From Bicyclus anynana (taxonomy: Eukaryota; Arthropoda; Insecta; Lepidoptera; Nymphalidae), in the NCBI RefSeq assembly GCF_947172395.1, contig NC_069102.1, forward strand, positions 6,788,442-6,852,441: a DNA stretch of 64,000 bases. The letters are read 5' to 3'. Below, one piece after another: positions 42,638-53,804 of the stretch. The stretch's first letter is position 1, and every line of letters starts with the position of its first letter. The notes beneath the pieces are model-generated. The model was not told the origin of the DNA. It ran no database searches and saw only the letters and a list, made by a program, of their open reading frames with translations. The position numbers were made by a program, and so were the translations under genes.

Positions 42638-43358
42638 GTGGGTGAACGAACTGCATTATTGCAATCAGTGTCAACGGCAACCGATTTGTGATTGTGTTAC
42701 GTAACAATCGGCTCAATGCTCTCGTAACCCTGTGTGATACTTGCGGATAATCTAGATCACATTTTCTCAGTGCATCATGTGCTATATTAATTATGATAAA
42801 AACTAAAACATTTTTTTACCCGTAATGCTTTAGTGTCTCAGATTGTAGATGATATACTCATATCTTCTTCTAAAAATTGTCTTGATTATTTAACAATTCA
42901 TTATAACCTGGCATCATTTACAGATTTCTTGAATTAAAATGTTCAATTAGCATAAACGGTTTTTGGATAGAAACTTCTATATTTTGCTTGACAAACTTCT
43001 TAAATTATAATTATAATTTGTTTTTCTGCTATATTTCCTTGACTTACTATTTTTACTTATATAATCTAATCAATTTGTTAAATTATTACTGTATAATTTG
43101 TTGAACCTTTGTTAATGTTGTGCTAAGACTCCATTAAGTGCATTAATATTCAAATCGCGTACCGATGCTTATGAAAACTATTTGCATCGTACCTATACTG
43201 TTCCTTTGCTTCATTGTGTTCAAATCCATTATCTGAATCCATAAACTCATTGGTTACTTCGGCCATCATATCATTGAAATTAATTTCGTTATCTATTTAA
43301 ATATTTTTCTCTAAAATTTAGTTCTAATTTAAGTGTATCTTTTTACAGAATAATCACT

Positions 43359-46300
43359 ATGAAGACTTTTATTGTTTTGGCTTGCCTGGTCTTGTCTGTG
43401 TACGCTGCGGATAAATATAATTCAAAATATGATAACTTTGATGTAGAGACATTGATTAACAACGACAGATTACTGAAATCATACGTCAATTGTTTCTTGG
43501 ATAAGGGGAGATGTACCGCTGAAGGAACAGATTTCAAAAGTAAGTTATATTATATAAGATACTAGCCGACGCTCTGCAGTTTTGCCCGCGTAGTTCTCGT
43601 TCCCGTAGAATACGGGGATAAAGCATATGACACACACAAATAACGTGGTTATCTGTTGGTAAAAGAAATTTTCAAATCGGTTCAGTAGATCCAGAGATTA
43701 CCTTTCATTGCTTTTGCATGACCTAGAATCAGAACCAAAGTTTATACAAACAACTTTTGAGGCAATATAAAATTATAACATACTAGAGAAATAGAAACAG
43801 GTGAAACTAATATTACTTATCTTTACTAATATTATAAAGCTGAAGAGTTTGTTTGATTGCTTGAACGCGCTAATATCAGAAACTACTGGTCCGATTTGAA
43901 CAATTCTTTCAATGTTAGATAGCCCATTCATCGAGAAAGGCTATAGGAATACGGGCATATACAATATGCCCGTATTCTTACGGGAACAGGAACTATGGGG
44001 GTGAAACTGCGCGGCGTCAGTAACTTATAGTTAATTGTAGTAGTAGTCAAAAGGATATAAGTGCAAAATATAACGTGCTATTGGTAAAGCAAAACATCTA
44101 CTTCCAACATTATCCTTTCAACACATCCGTTTGTAATGCTAACGAATACAGATTACGTACCATCATGTGTTATGTTTACAAAGTGCCACATATTTATTCT
44201 GCATGAGCAATGTACAAATGGTTACTTATATAAAAAGGTCGGGGTCAAGGCTATTGTACCTTGGTATTAAGTTACGAAAATGGTTATGGTGCGTTTTAAT
44301 ACCTTTAAATATTGTAGAAGCACCTTGTCATACATAGGTGTGTCAGTGTCGCGTTGAAAGGGCAATTATGATCAACGTAGGATACTGTGACTTTGGGATA
44401 TGTTACGCTAATTACAACTTTATAAAACATTAAAATAAGTCTGTTTATGGCTAAAATTCTTAGCATATATGAATTTGCTATGTTGTTAATATTCAAATTA
44501 TATAATTTGTGTATTATGGTTTATGTATTAGTGTGTAGTTTTTTGTATGTATGTATAATGTACATTATTATTACGTACACACCACCTACAGTTGTCCTAA
44601 TAAGTTCCTAAGTCTAAGGTTGCCTGGAAGAGATCGCTACTTACGCCTTTTGTATTCTACTTTTTCTTATGTTTCTGTTTTGCTTGTTTTCTTTTATTTT
44701 TTGTGGTGTACAAATAAAGAGTATTAAAAAAAATCATAGTACTCTTGCTGATATTGTTCATATTTGCCGTTAAACGAAATAATGGTTGCTTTGTGGTGGC
44801 CATCTGATTTCCAATAAACAGCAATGCTTTATTTAATTGTACGTACTTGTTGTAACTTCTTTATATTAGACCTGCATTTATGTATATTACCTATATCAGC
44901 AACATTTTCATTTTACTGGTCGTCTACAGGACCAGCCCCTGAAGCCCAGTGACATGTCGATTGTCTTTCTAAGTACGATCGCAAATGCTTCGAAAACTAG
45001 AAAAATGTTTGGGAATGACATTGGCTATCGACAGGTCACGTGATCAAGAGCTGTCATTCCCATACATTTTTCTAGTTTTCGAAGCGTTAGCGATCGTAGA
45101 AAGAGAATCGACGTGCCTCTTGGCTACAGGGGCTGGCCTGTCTCCATACAGAAGAGGAGATATGGAGCTTAGGCCCACCACGCTGCTCCATTGCGTGATA
45201 GTGTTAAATTCATTAACGACCACTATCAGATGATAATGATAATGACCGGAACGGACGGCTTAACATACTCTCCGAGACAAATACTCAGTATCTCGACCCA
45301 AAAATCAAAATTCATTTATTTCAATCAGGCTTTAGTTTACAAGCACTTTTGAAAGGTTATGTCATAATTTAATTTAAATTAATGTTGGTAATTATAGCCG
45401 AAAACTTAAAATTAAAGTTAAGAGGGTTTCAAATGCGCCTTGGTCCGAGAACAATTCAGGATTCGAACCCACGATTCGAATTTGATCCGAAATTAAAAAA
45501 TAGTCTAACCACTAGACAAACGAGGCAGTTAATTTGTCCAAACGTATTGCCAAGTTGACTGTTAACTTCAACAAAGTGTTTAGATGATTTTTCAGATCTC
45601 TTATTTATTTATTTATCCTTTTTCTTTTTAATTTTTAACACTGTTAATAAAATATATTAAGAAACACAATAAAAAATTTATAAAAAAAATCAACCCTCCC
45701 AACCCACTGCGAGACATTTGAGTGCCCAAGCAACCGGTGGTCAGAGCTCCAGATTGAGGAATCTCCCTACAATACGCGCGGTCATAATAGATGATTATTA
45801 CTATCACCCCAATGACCTTACTATTTTTTGTTATTATTTATTTAGTACCAACATTAGCGGAAAGAAAATGAGTGGACAAAGAAACACTTATCTCTATAAA
45901 AAGTTTCTGCTAAACTTGGCAATGGGAGAGTTAAGTTGTAAAAAAGTTATAAAAAAGTTATAAAAAAAAAAATACGTATAACAAGAAAAGTGGCAAAACA
46001 TTTGCTTATAGTGCCACAAACTTATCCGCTGGTCTATTCACTAATTTGGTATTTATTAACAACCTATTAAAATAAACATCAAATCAATTGAGATCGCTGT
46101 TGCCGTGCATTTGTTATAATGTTTTTCAATATGGCGACTGTCGCGACGTTAGTTACAGTTTTCGGGTCAGAAAAGTTTGTGGCATCATGATTTCTTTCAT
46201 TACTGACTCATGTTATTTTTACTTTTTAGAAGCCCTCCCAGAAGCTGTGGAGACGATCTGTGGCAAATGCACTGAGAAACAGAAGGTGAACATCAAGAAG

Positions 46301-46414
46301 GTGATCAAGGCTATCCAGCAAAAGCACCCCAAGCAATGGGAAGAGCTTGTAAAGAAGAATGATCCCAGCGGCAAACATCGCGCGGACTTCGAGAAGTTTA
46401 TCCAGGGAAGCTAA
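43359..46414 (+). CDS. Chemosensory protein CSP-f
   Basis: Exons 43359-43539 and 46230-46414 encode 121 residues. Of the nine this is the most typical lepidopteran CSP: signal peptide to residue 16 (VYA), ADKYNSKYDNFDVETLINND, then RLLKSYVNCFLDKG. Cysteines at 45, 52, 71 and 74. Trp97 (81 in the mature protein, the number used for the pocket Trp of moth CSPs) is kept in HPKQWEELVKKNDP. Exon 2 is rich in Lys. Junction FK|KALPEAV, donor A|GTAAGT, acceptor CTTTTTAG. An upstream in-frame extension of exon 2 to 46088 is open by chance and crosses the acceptor. AATAAA at 46910 is a candidate poly(A) signal, implying a 0.5-kb 3' UTR. The intron holds T', LINE, MITE-3 and SINE-D sequence. Confidence 0.95.
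43563..43700 (-). repeat. Element T' copy
   Basis: ACTAGCCGACGCTCTGCAG and CGTTCCCGTAGAATACGGGG. Begins 24 bases after the CSP-f donor. Confidence 0.7.
43828..44030 (+). repeat. Element T' copy
   Basis: CTAATATTATAAAGCTGAAG to GTGAAACTGCGCGGCGTCAG. Confidence 0.8.
44031..44609. other. Intron stretch
   Basis: AT-rich, no recognised feature apart from GTATGTATGTATAATGTAC-like words near 44545. Confidence 0.35.
44610..44735 (+). repeat. LINE 3' UTR tail
   Basis: GGTTGCCTGGAAGAGATCGC to GGTGTACAAATAAAGAGTAT, the end of a lepidopteran LINE. Reverse match at 25480-25540. Confidence 0.75.
44935..45130. repeat. MITE-3 copy in CSP-f intron
   Basis: CTAGAAAAATGTTTGGGAATG on one arm and TCTAGTTTTCGAAGCGTTAG on the other, around GGTCACGTGATC. 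The outer ends are degenerate on the left. Confidence 0.85.
45131..45535 (-). repeat. SINE-D interrupted by a LINE tail
   Basis: SINE-D words at 45140-45295 (GGACGGCTTAACATACTCTC) and 45455-45535 (GGATTCGAACCCACGATTC) are split by an AAATTCATTTATTTCAATC LINE 3' end at 45303-45450. Confidence 0.7.
45536..46027. other. Intron stretch
   Basis: AT-rich; a TTATAAAAAAGTTATAAAAA duplication near 45945. No gene. Confidence 0.35.
46028..46092 (+). repeat. 65-bp repeat shared with the CSP-i intron
   Basis: GCTGGTCTATTCACTAATTT to ATAAACATCAAATCAATTGA matches 63699-63764 with few changes. Confidence 0.75.
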
Positions 46415-46975
46415 ATCAATACCCTGTTAACTTTATTACAATTAGGCGTAGAACTACATTCTAATTTTACTTCTAAGACGTTGATTTTCTTCAAGTGATC
46501 GAGTATTATAGAAATAGTGTGATACAAAAACGCAATTCAATTGAATGGTTCAAATTCAGCAACAAGAACCAAGTTTGTAAGTGGTTTATCTACTTATTTT
46601 TTAATCAAGTACTAGTGTACTATTTATGAAGCACGAAGGATTTTATGTTCAAAGAAGATTCAATGGCCAATGTACAATAAGTACCTATAATTTCTACTTA
46701 AGAATTATAAATTCGTTGCCAACTAAAATTAAAAAAAAAATGTTGTTGTTAATTTATGTCAATGTGATAAAAGTAGCTTGACTAAATTATCGTTTTGATA
46801 GGCATTAGGAAAATCACTTGCTGATGGTAATATAAGATGCATTTGTAAGTTTTTATAAGGAATTATGAAAAACTGTTATTTATTTTATTAATTGGTGTTG
46901 ACTGAGTTTAATAAACATAGAAAACAAATAAATAACGAGTACTTTTTCTTACTTTTTTACCCTACTCTAGCCGTC

Positions 46976-47296
46976 TTTTTTTTTTTTTTTATTCTTTTAC
47001 AAGTTAGCCCTTGACTACAATCTCACCTGATGCAGTCTAAGATGGAAGCGGGCTAACTTGTTAGGAGGAGGATGAAAATCCACACTCCTTTCGGTTTCTA
47101 CACGACATCGTACCGGAACGCTAAATCACTTGGCGGTACGTCTTTGCCGGTAGGGTGGTAACTAGCCACGGCCGAAGCCTCCCACCAGCCAGACCTGGAC
47201 AAATTAAGAAAATCTTAATCGGCCCAGCCGGGGATCGAACCCAGGACCTCCGTCTTGTATATCCACCGCGCATACCATTGCACCACGGAGGCCGTC
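46976..47296 (-). repeat. SINE-B, full length
   Basis: Starts with a T-run (reverse A-tail), CAAGTTAGCCCTTGACTAC, and ends TTGCACCACGGAGGCCGTC. Confidence 0.9.
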
Positions 47297-47420
47297 GTTG
47301 ATTTTGGAGTTTATTTTCAATCAAGAATTTTTGAAAATCCAAGTTTGTCAGTAGTTAGTCATCGCCATCGTCGTTACCAGTGCAGAAACTAGCAGACAAC
47401 AATTGATCAACAAAAACTTG

Positions 47421-47662
47421 GAGGTTTTCTTAATTGGTCCAGGTATGGCTGGTGGAAGGCTTCGGCCGTGGCTTACCACCCTACCGGCAAAGACAAACCG
47501 TCAAGCTATTTAGCGTTCCGGTACGATGTTGTGTTAGAAACCGAAAGGAGTATTGATTGTCATCCTCCCCCTAAAAAGTAGCCCGTTTCCATCTTAATTT
47601 GCATCATCACTTACCATCAGGTGAGATTGCATTCAAGGGCTAATTTGTAAAGAATAAAAAAA
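47421..47662 (+). repeat. SINE-B, head missing
   Basis: GAGGTTTTCTTAATTGGTCC to GGGCTAATTTGTAAAGAAT. It lies tail-out opposite the previous copy. Confidence 0.85.
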
Positions 47663-48430
47663 TATATATTTAAGTGGTAATTTGACTTTTTTTAAAGAAT
47701 TTTGCTGCTTTTCTTATCCGGTTTTTCAGTAGAATCTCAAATTCAGTAGGATAATATGAAATTTTAAAATCGCAATAATATTATTAAAATAATAGCTGTA
47801 TCTACATGGCAATGTCAAAAAAATCCATGAATGAAATTGAGGGAAAAACTACTTGAATTTTAAAAACGTTTTCAAGATCCTCATCATTGCTGTTATAGAA
47901 CTGATTGTTATCGCATTGTATTCAATGCTTATTGCAGCCAATATCGTAAGAGTCACTGATGCATATAATTTTTACATTACAACACGCGATTCTATATCGT
48001 CTGAGTTCACCTTTATAGACCTGCGATGGCCAGACTTTCCTCATCTTAGGAAGGCTGATAGTTTTACGTACTTTTAACTTTTGATGTTTTTATGAAAGAC
48101 ACTATCATCAGGAATCATGTGCCCAGTCACCAGACCGTTAGCTTCATGACAACCCTTAGTTAGAGAAATTTTGAGTCTTCTATAAAAAATCTTTTAGGGC
48201 GTTTTTTGTACGGTTAAGCTCAGTGACTGGACATAATATGGCATTAAAAAATATAAAAAAAAAATGATTTTTATACCTAAAGGATTGAGGGTCTGAACCC
48301 TTGAATGCTGACCCTGCTATCTTCCAAAGCCACCACAGTCCAAACTACATAATTGGCTACCGTATTTACGAGTACTTATGGTGCGACCATACGACGAACA
48401 TTCAGACTTGAGTGATGGAAAATACAACTG
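47663..48430. other. Intergenic stretch with a doubtful open frame
   Basis: The + frame at 47853-48077 has a hydrophobic segment (ILIIAVIELIVIALYSMLIA) but starts at TTG, has no splice or promoter support and no recognised relative. I do not call it a gene. Confidence 0.3.
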
Positions 48431-49020
48431 AGTTTTTCTATCTTCTCAAACAATTCACATAATATTTTCAATCCGGAGTTGGAAAGATGGTGGTGTTACT
48501 TTTGCCTCGGAAAGCTCGATAAGTACGTTCCGATCGCTATCATTAACATCCGATAACAGTCGTTAATGAATTTATGAATGAATGAATATTTATCACCCTA
48601 AACCCGTCCTCACATTAGAAATGCATGTCAAAGTCAAAATTCAGGTATTTCAATTAGGTAGGTACAGTTAACTTCAGGTAATGTTATAAGATAATAGTGA
48701 TAAGTAGTCTCAGAACTGATTCTGATAATAATTGAGAGATTTTTAGAGATTCGTGCTTAACAGTGAATTGAACATGGGTTGTAAATGATGAAAATAATTA
48801 TTAGTGGGTTTAAGCTCCATATTCCCTTACTTCAAGGAGGGAGGCCTGGCCATGTAGTGGGCGTAAAAAGGCTGAAAAAAGAATAAATGCCAGGTCAGCG
48901 GGAACAAAAACGCAACTGCCTTTTTCACCAGAAATATACAATATAATCCATTGTATTTATAATAAATAGTAAAATCTGTGATAATATATAGGTAGTTTTG
49001 CACTTTTACATCCAATAATG
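48431..49020. repeat. Old SINE-D, SINE-A and LINE-tail fragments
   Basis: TTGCCTCGGAAAGCTCGAT (48500), AAGTCAAAATTCAGGTATTT (48631), GTGAATTGAACATGGGTTG (48763) and TTTAAGCTCCATATTCCC (48810) are words of these families in short degenerate pieces. Confidence 0.45.
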
Positions 49021-49799
49021 ACTTTTTCCTTACACTAATCTACGTCGACGTGATTGGTTGATTACAGTAAACTGTCAATATTACATCTAATAATAATCTA
49101 ACATCATTTAAATAATTTAAAGATAATAGTTTAACTAGTTTATCTACATCCAAATTTACGTAGTATTGACAGTGGGAATTGTGACCATCTCTAACCTAAC
49201 AAGAAAATTATGATTAAAGTAAAGGTAAGTGTGGCTACTGCAGGCTAGATCCATTAGTCGGCCAAAATCGGAAAGGTTGGGCAAGTCGAGGCGAGCAGGC
49301 AGCAGCTGATTGCATGCGTGTTGTGTGCCGCCGGGTCAGCTGCGCTGTTGCAATGTGACGTAACTGTCGCTTGTATAACCATCTCGTATCTCAGTGGGTT
49401 TGGAGTTTAATCTACTTAAATACTAGTATTAGAAGACATCGTGATATTATGGTAAACACTGATAATGGTTGGCTTAAAAATCTTTAACATCTTGAAACAT
49501 AAAACTCCTCTTTGCGTCGTATTCCATATTATTGGTAGTCATGACCCCTAACACAAGCTTGCGTCGTGACGATATCCTAGTGTTTGAGGCTTGCAGCTAC
49601 ATCCCCGATACCAACGCTGATTGTAGATCGCCAAAAAACGTCTTTTACGATCCTGACGATAACATAACGAACGACAACGCTTCCCAGGCAACACAAACAC
49701 AAGCTACAGCTGTGTAGACGAGGTTCCCGATATCTGACGTCACCCAGACGTGAGCTTTTTAACTCACGATCTCGGGTGTGCCCGGACTGATACACTCAG
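49021..49799. other. Intergenic stretch
   Basis: GC rises from about 49250. A short + frame, 49532-49717, has SLRRDDILVFEACSYIPDTN and may be a LINE relic, since RTE sequence follows. No gene is supported. Confidence 0.35.
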
Positions 49800-50350
49800 G
49801 TTAAAACACACTTCCCAAACGTCCCTCTGAGCCAAGGTCCCAGTCTCAGAGGAGACGCCCTAAGAGAGTCGTTCCGCCCATCTACTCTGCTTCTGCCTTC
49901 GGGCCCCATCAGGCGATGCTTTTGCGCCAGCCCAAACCCCCCGGTGACGCTGCTGAGATCCCATAAGGAGCCTACGGCACTTACACAATCAAAAAAAAAG
50001 TGACATCGCGCTATGTGGCTTGGCTTTTCTCGACTTGCAGAGCCTCGTATACCTTGGTGTCGAGAGTGGCGCGGATTTGGTCTGACCAACGCATCGGGCT
50101 ACTCGAGGTCTCTTCTCCACTTCGCCAGGTATCACTAGTTTCTCTATGTTATCTTCTTCTCTCCTGGCAATGTGGCCGAAGTGATCGAGGATCCTCTGAA
50201 GACAGGTGGTGGACAGTCTCTTCGAGATGTTAAATTGTTTTGACACCGACACTTTGGTTCTATGTGCTGTATGTATTCTACGGAATACGGAGCATTCTTC
50301 TCCGGCACCACATGTCGAAAGCGTCTATGCGAGGCTGATCAGCTGATTTG
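49800..50350 (-). mobile_element. RTE-like LINE 3' end, frameshifted
   Basis: On the minus strand LQRILDHFGHIARREEDNIE then KLVIPGEVEKRP is the familiar C-terminal segment of RTE-type endonuclease-reverse transcriptases. Later residues lose the family pattern, consistent with frameshifts. The tail 49845-49920 matches 2077-2160. Confidence 0.7.
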
Positions 50351-50459
50351 ATCGCCCAGGTCGCAGTAGCTTATACATATAAATATGGGAAGAATCATAA
50401 AACAGAAGCGCCAAATCGAAAACTCTAAAGCTAGTGGATCACTGTAGTAGGGTTAAAAT

Positions 50460-50860
50460 ATATCAAAACTAAAATTCAATTATTTCAAGTTGGCTTAGTT
50501 TACAAGCACTTTCGAAAAAGTCAGTGTAACAATACCTTTGATCGAAGAAATTCTGGGTAAAAAATTTAACCACGGAGTTAAGAAGTTGACGATGTTATAA
50601 CTTGACAACTTCGTTCGTAACACTCCCGATGGTCCGCGCTGGCCGGGGGGCGTGTAGCGATGAATGAAAAGCCCACGGTTGATGCACCTCACTTCCCCGC
50701 ACGCACGATTTCACACCCGCGCAGTCTTTCCCCCCGTCGCCCCATATCATAGGAGAGTCATCAACGAACTTGCCAGACTATATGCCGTGTCTCTCGTTTC
50801 ATCTCTCGCGCACTTCGCCTGGCGAAGCTCTGCTCAATATGAGTATGCTTAATTTTGTAA
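50460..50860. repeat. LINE tail and a GC-rich unclassified stretch
   Basis: 50470-50515 (AATTCAATTATTTCAAGTTG) is a LINE 3' end. 50560-50850 is GC-rich (GCGCTGGCCGGGGGGCGTG, CGCGCACTTCGCCTGGCG), unlike its surroundings and without a second copy here. Confidence 0.45.
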
Positions 50861-51300
50861 GCGCCGTAAAATACTCAGTCATATCTATGTATTTTATTAT
50901 TTTTGTATTTAGCCGTAAGTTTTCCTTTCTTAATAAATAAATATAATGACTATGCATTTGCGGCACTTGCCATTGTGACTTTAGGCCTATAGTCTTTTGA
51001 TGCCAAAAAAAAATTCTATTCTATGTATGACAAATTGATTCATGCGTCAGGTGACCCAAGAGCTGGCGCTTATTTAACCCAAAGCCTTGTAATCCAGAGG
51101 GTTAATACCGATCATAGCTAACCATGATGACATAACTACATCCTATTTCTTCTTCCTAATGTCTCAATAATCAATATATCCGTAAAAGAATGTCTCAGAA
51201 ACAATAGGCAGGAAAATTAAACTTGGGCAATTAAAATATAGATTGCATTACTAGTGTCACGCAGTGGACCTAATCACCAATTATCCTAACAGATTGCTAC
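50861..51300. other. Intergenic stretch before CSP-g
   Basis: No gene or clear repeat. Confidence 0.4.
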
Positions 51301-51304
51301 CAGA

Positions 51305-51361
51305 TATATAAAAGCATTATTATACATAGTTCCTGTTTGTAAAGAACAGAATTGGTTGACG
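51305..51361 (+). promoter_or_regulatory. Promoter and 5' UTR exon of CSP-g
   Basis: TATATAAAAG at 51305-51314, then a donor GACG|GTGAGT with the exon end at 51361. The coding exon begins exactly at an acceptor (TTTTACAG|ATG, 51688), so a leader exon of about 25 bases joined over a 327-base UTR intron fits well. Confidence 0.6.
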
Positions 51362-51688
51362 GTGAGTTGTTTTCAAAGATTGTAAATAAATTATAATATT
51401 GTGATGATCTTATCTGTACTAATATCATAAATAGGTTATTTCCTGGTAACTCAGTTAGCTACCATAATCAAAAATTTTCGTAAATAAAAACGTTGATCAT
51501 CGAGATGAAGCTACTCACAAAAAAATAACCTGATAACAATTAGTTGTACAAATACAAAATGTTCTACGGATCTTAGCCTAGAACTTGGTGTTGGAGATGA
51601 AATTTGCCATTTCTTTAACTAAAGCAGAAAGTCTCTTTTTACGCAAACGCAAACGAGGTAGTATAAGTATTTGCTATATCTTTTACAG

Positions 51689-53757
51689 ATGGATTCAAAG
51701 CAGATAATAGTTTTATTTGTCATCACTTTAGTCGCAGCAGTCAGTACGGAAGTTACCTTTGACACCCTGGAAATAGAGAAAATCCTAAGAAATGACGAGC
51801 TGGCAAAATTTATGTCTGCCTGTCTGTTAGACCAAAAACCGTGTGGATACTTTCAAGGCTTAAGAGGTATGTTTATTTAAGACTAGCGGACGCCCGCGTG
51901 GTAATCAATGTAAACTTTCAAGCTAGGGCTTGAAAGTTTACATTGAATGAATTAAAAATTTGTTCATAAATCATTAAAAATAAAGTGGTGAAATAGGTTT
52001 CATCACTTTATTTTTAATGATTTATGAACAAATTTTTAATTCATTCAATAGTTTCAGCGTGATGCCCGAATAACAAAAAAACAGACAGACAGACGGACAA
52101 TAAATCGAAAAAAAATATTTTTAGCTTCAGTATCGATTATATGGCCCCAAAAATTTTCAAAATATCTTTAATGTATAGAATGTACATAATGTACAGAGTT
52201 CGTATTATAAGTGTAGATTCTAGATGGCGCTGTTGTCCGTTATACCACGCTAACGTTTGATGTTACAAATGGTATAAGTAGAATCTCAAATTGCGAATTA
52301 ATGTATAGAATTCGACCAGTTTTATTATAAGTAAGATATAAGATATAGTTAGATAGATAGATATAGACTAGCGAACGCCGCGTGGTTAAACCCGCGTGTT
52401 AACCGTTCCCGTGAGAATACGGGGGTTAAAATATAGCTTATAGCACTCGGGGATAATTTAGCTTCCCAACAGTGAAAAAAATTATCAAATCGGTTCAGTA
52501 GTTTCAGAGCCTGTTGAATGCAAACAAACATACAATCAAATATTTCCTTTTTATAACATTGGTAAAGACTGGCGGTTTCACCCGCGTAGTTCCCGTTCCC
52601 GTGAGAAATATCACTTGAATAAATAATATAAATATGAAGCCTAAAAATAAAGCCTTGTGGCACTCACAAATAACGTGGGTTTCTATTGGAAAATAAAAAT
52701 CGGTTCAGTAGATACAGAGATTACCCCTACACCATAAATTTTACCACTTTAAAACATTAGTACAGTTAGTCAGTTAGTTATATGAACTAGTGGACCCTTA
52801 ACTAACTAGTGATTTTACCCTCATAGTTCCTGTTAGAAATACGGGCACAAATATAGCCTATGTTACTAGGTGAATATTTAACTTATAACTTAATAGGTTG
52901 AAAAGTTTTTGAGTTAAATCGTAACAAATAAACACATTACCTCTTATTATGTTAGTTTCATAAAATATAAAAGCGACATAAATTTAATCCAAACTAATGT
53001 TTGGATAAAATTGTCGCTTTTAATAATAATCTCAATTTGAAACGTCTTAAGCTCCTTACGAGTAAATACTTAATCGCAATGGTGTTGTAAGAACAAATTG
53101 CTCTTGTAAATGTAGCAGGGCAAGCATTCATTATTAATAACTATTTATTTAGCTTTAATGATTATAATAAACATACTTAAGTTTACAAACTTGGTTGCTA
53201 ACTATGGGCCTCATAAGAAGGCTCAGAGCGCACATAGCGGGCGATGGAACGAGCTATGCTAGGAGTATCTCTGCGTGATCGAATCAAAAATAAGGAGATC
53301 CGCAGAAGAACCAAAGTCACCGACCGACATAGCTCGACGAGTCGCGAAGCTGAAGTGGCAATGGACGGGGCACATATTTCGAAGAGCCGATGGACGTTGG
53401 GGTCCCAAAGTGCTGGAATGGCGAACCCCGCACCAGAAAGCGCAGTTGGTCGACCCCCACCAGGTGGACTGACGACATCAAGCGAGTCGCAGGAATTCGC
53501 TGGATGCAGGTGGCTCAGTATCGTGATGTTTGGAAGTCCCTATAAAAGGCCATCGGCTATTTAATGAAGCATTTGATTTTAATAAATATCTTTTGATTTC
53601 AGATTCAATTGCTCCATTGATTAAAACCAATTGCAGACAATGCAGTCCAACTAAGAAGAAGAAGTACGACCATATGGCCAAAGTCCTATCAGAGAAACGG
53701 CCTGGCATTTTTAATGCCTTATTATTAAAGTATTCTGACAAAAAAACGGAATACTAA
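51689..53757 (+). CDS. Divergent chemosensory protein CSP-g
   Basis: Exons 51689-51866 and 53603-53757 encode only 110 residues. The ATG is the first base after an acceptor. Signal peptide to about residue 19 (VAAVS). Cysteines at 45, 52, 70 and 73: the middle gap is 17, not 18, because CGYFQGLR is one residue short. The junction residue before the intron is Arg59. Exon 2 encodes 50 full codons against about 60 elsewhere; it has KKKKYDHMAKVLSEKRPGIF and ends KYSDKKTEY, lacking the usual YDP-x-x-KY tail and last helix. Phe96 is at the pocket-Trp position. Donor G|GTATGT, acceptor TTGATTTCAG, AATAAA at 53799. The frame, splice sites, TATA box and poly(A) signal are intact, so it may be functional despite its changes. 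Confidence 0.88.
51883..52110 (-). repeat. Element T with two successive fold-backs
   Basis: Begins ACTAGCGGACGCCCGCG. 51906-51923 pairs with 51928-51945 (18 bases, perfect). 51943-51993 pairs with 51998-52048 (51 bases, one mismatch). It then continues with normal T sequence and an ACAGACAGAC run. Confidence 0.85.
52365..52745 (-). repeat. Two element T' copies in tandem
   Basis: 52365-52560 (CTAGCGAACGCCGCGTGG to TTTTATAACATTGG) and 52562-52745 (TTTCACCCGCGTAGTTCCC onward). Same orientation, different divergence. A weaker third piece follows at 52805-52950. Confidence 0.7.
53208..53562 (+). repeat. RTE-1 LINE 3' end beside CSP-g exon 2
   Basis: GGGCGATGGAACGAGCTATG, then the conserved words SLRDRI, NKEIRRRTK, KLKWQWTGHI and RADGRWGPKVLEWR across two frames. 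It stops about 40 bases before the exon 2 acceptor. Confidence 0.88.
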
Positions 53758-53804
53758 GTCTTAAGAAATGTTTGTCTGTTATTATATATTGTATTAAGAA
53801 TAAA

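Noticed and set aside
46088..46229. Upstream extension of CSP-f exon 2
   Set aside because: It has intron composition and ends at an acceptor whose phase fits exon 1.
47853..48077. Membrane-protein gene
   Set aside because: TTG start, no promoter or splice signal, one hydrophobic stretch of AT-rich codons; expected by chance.
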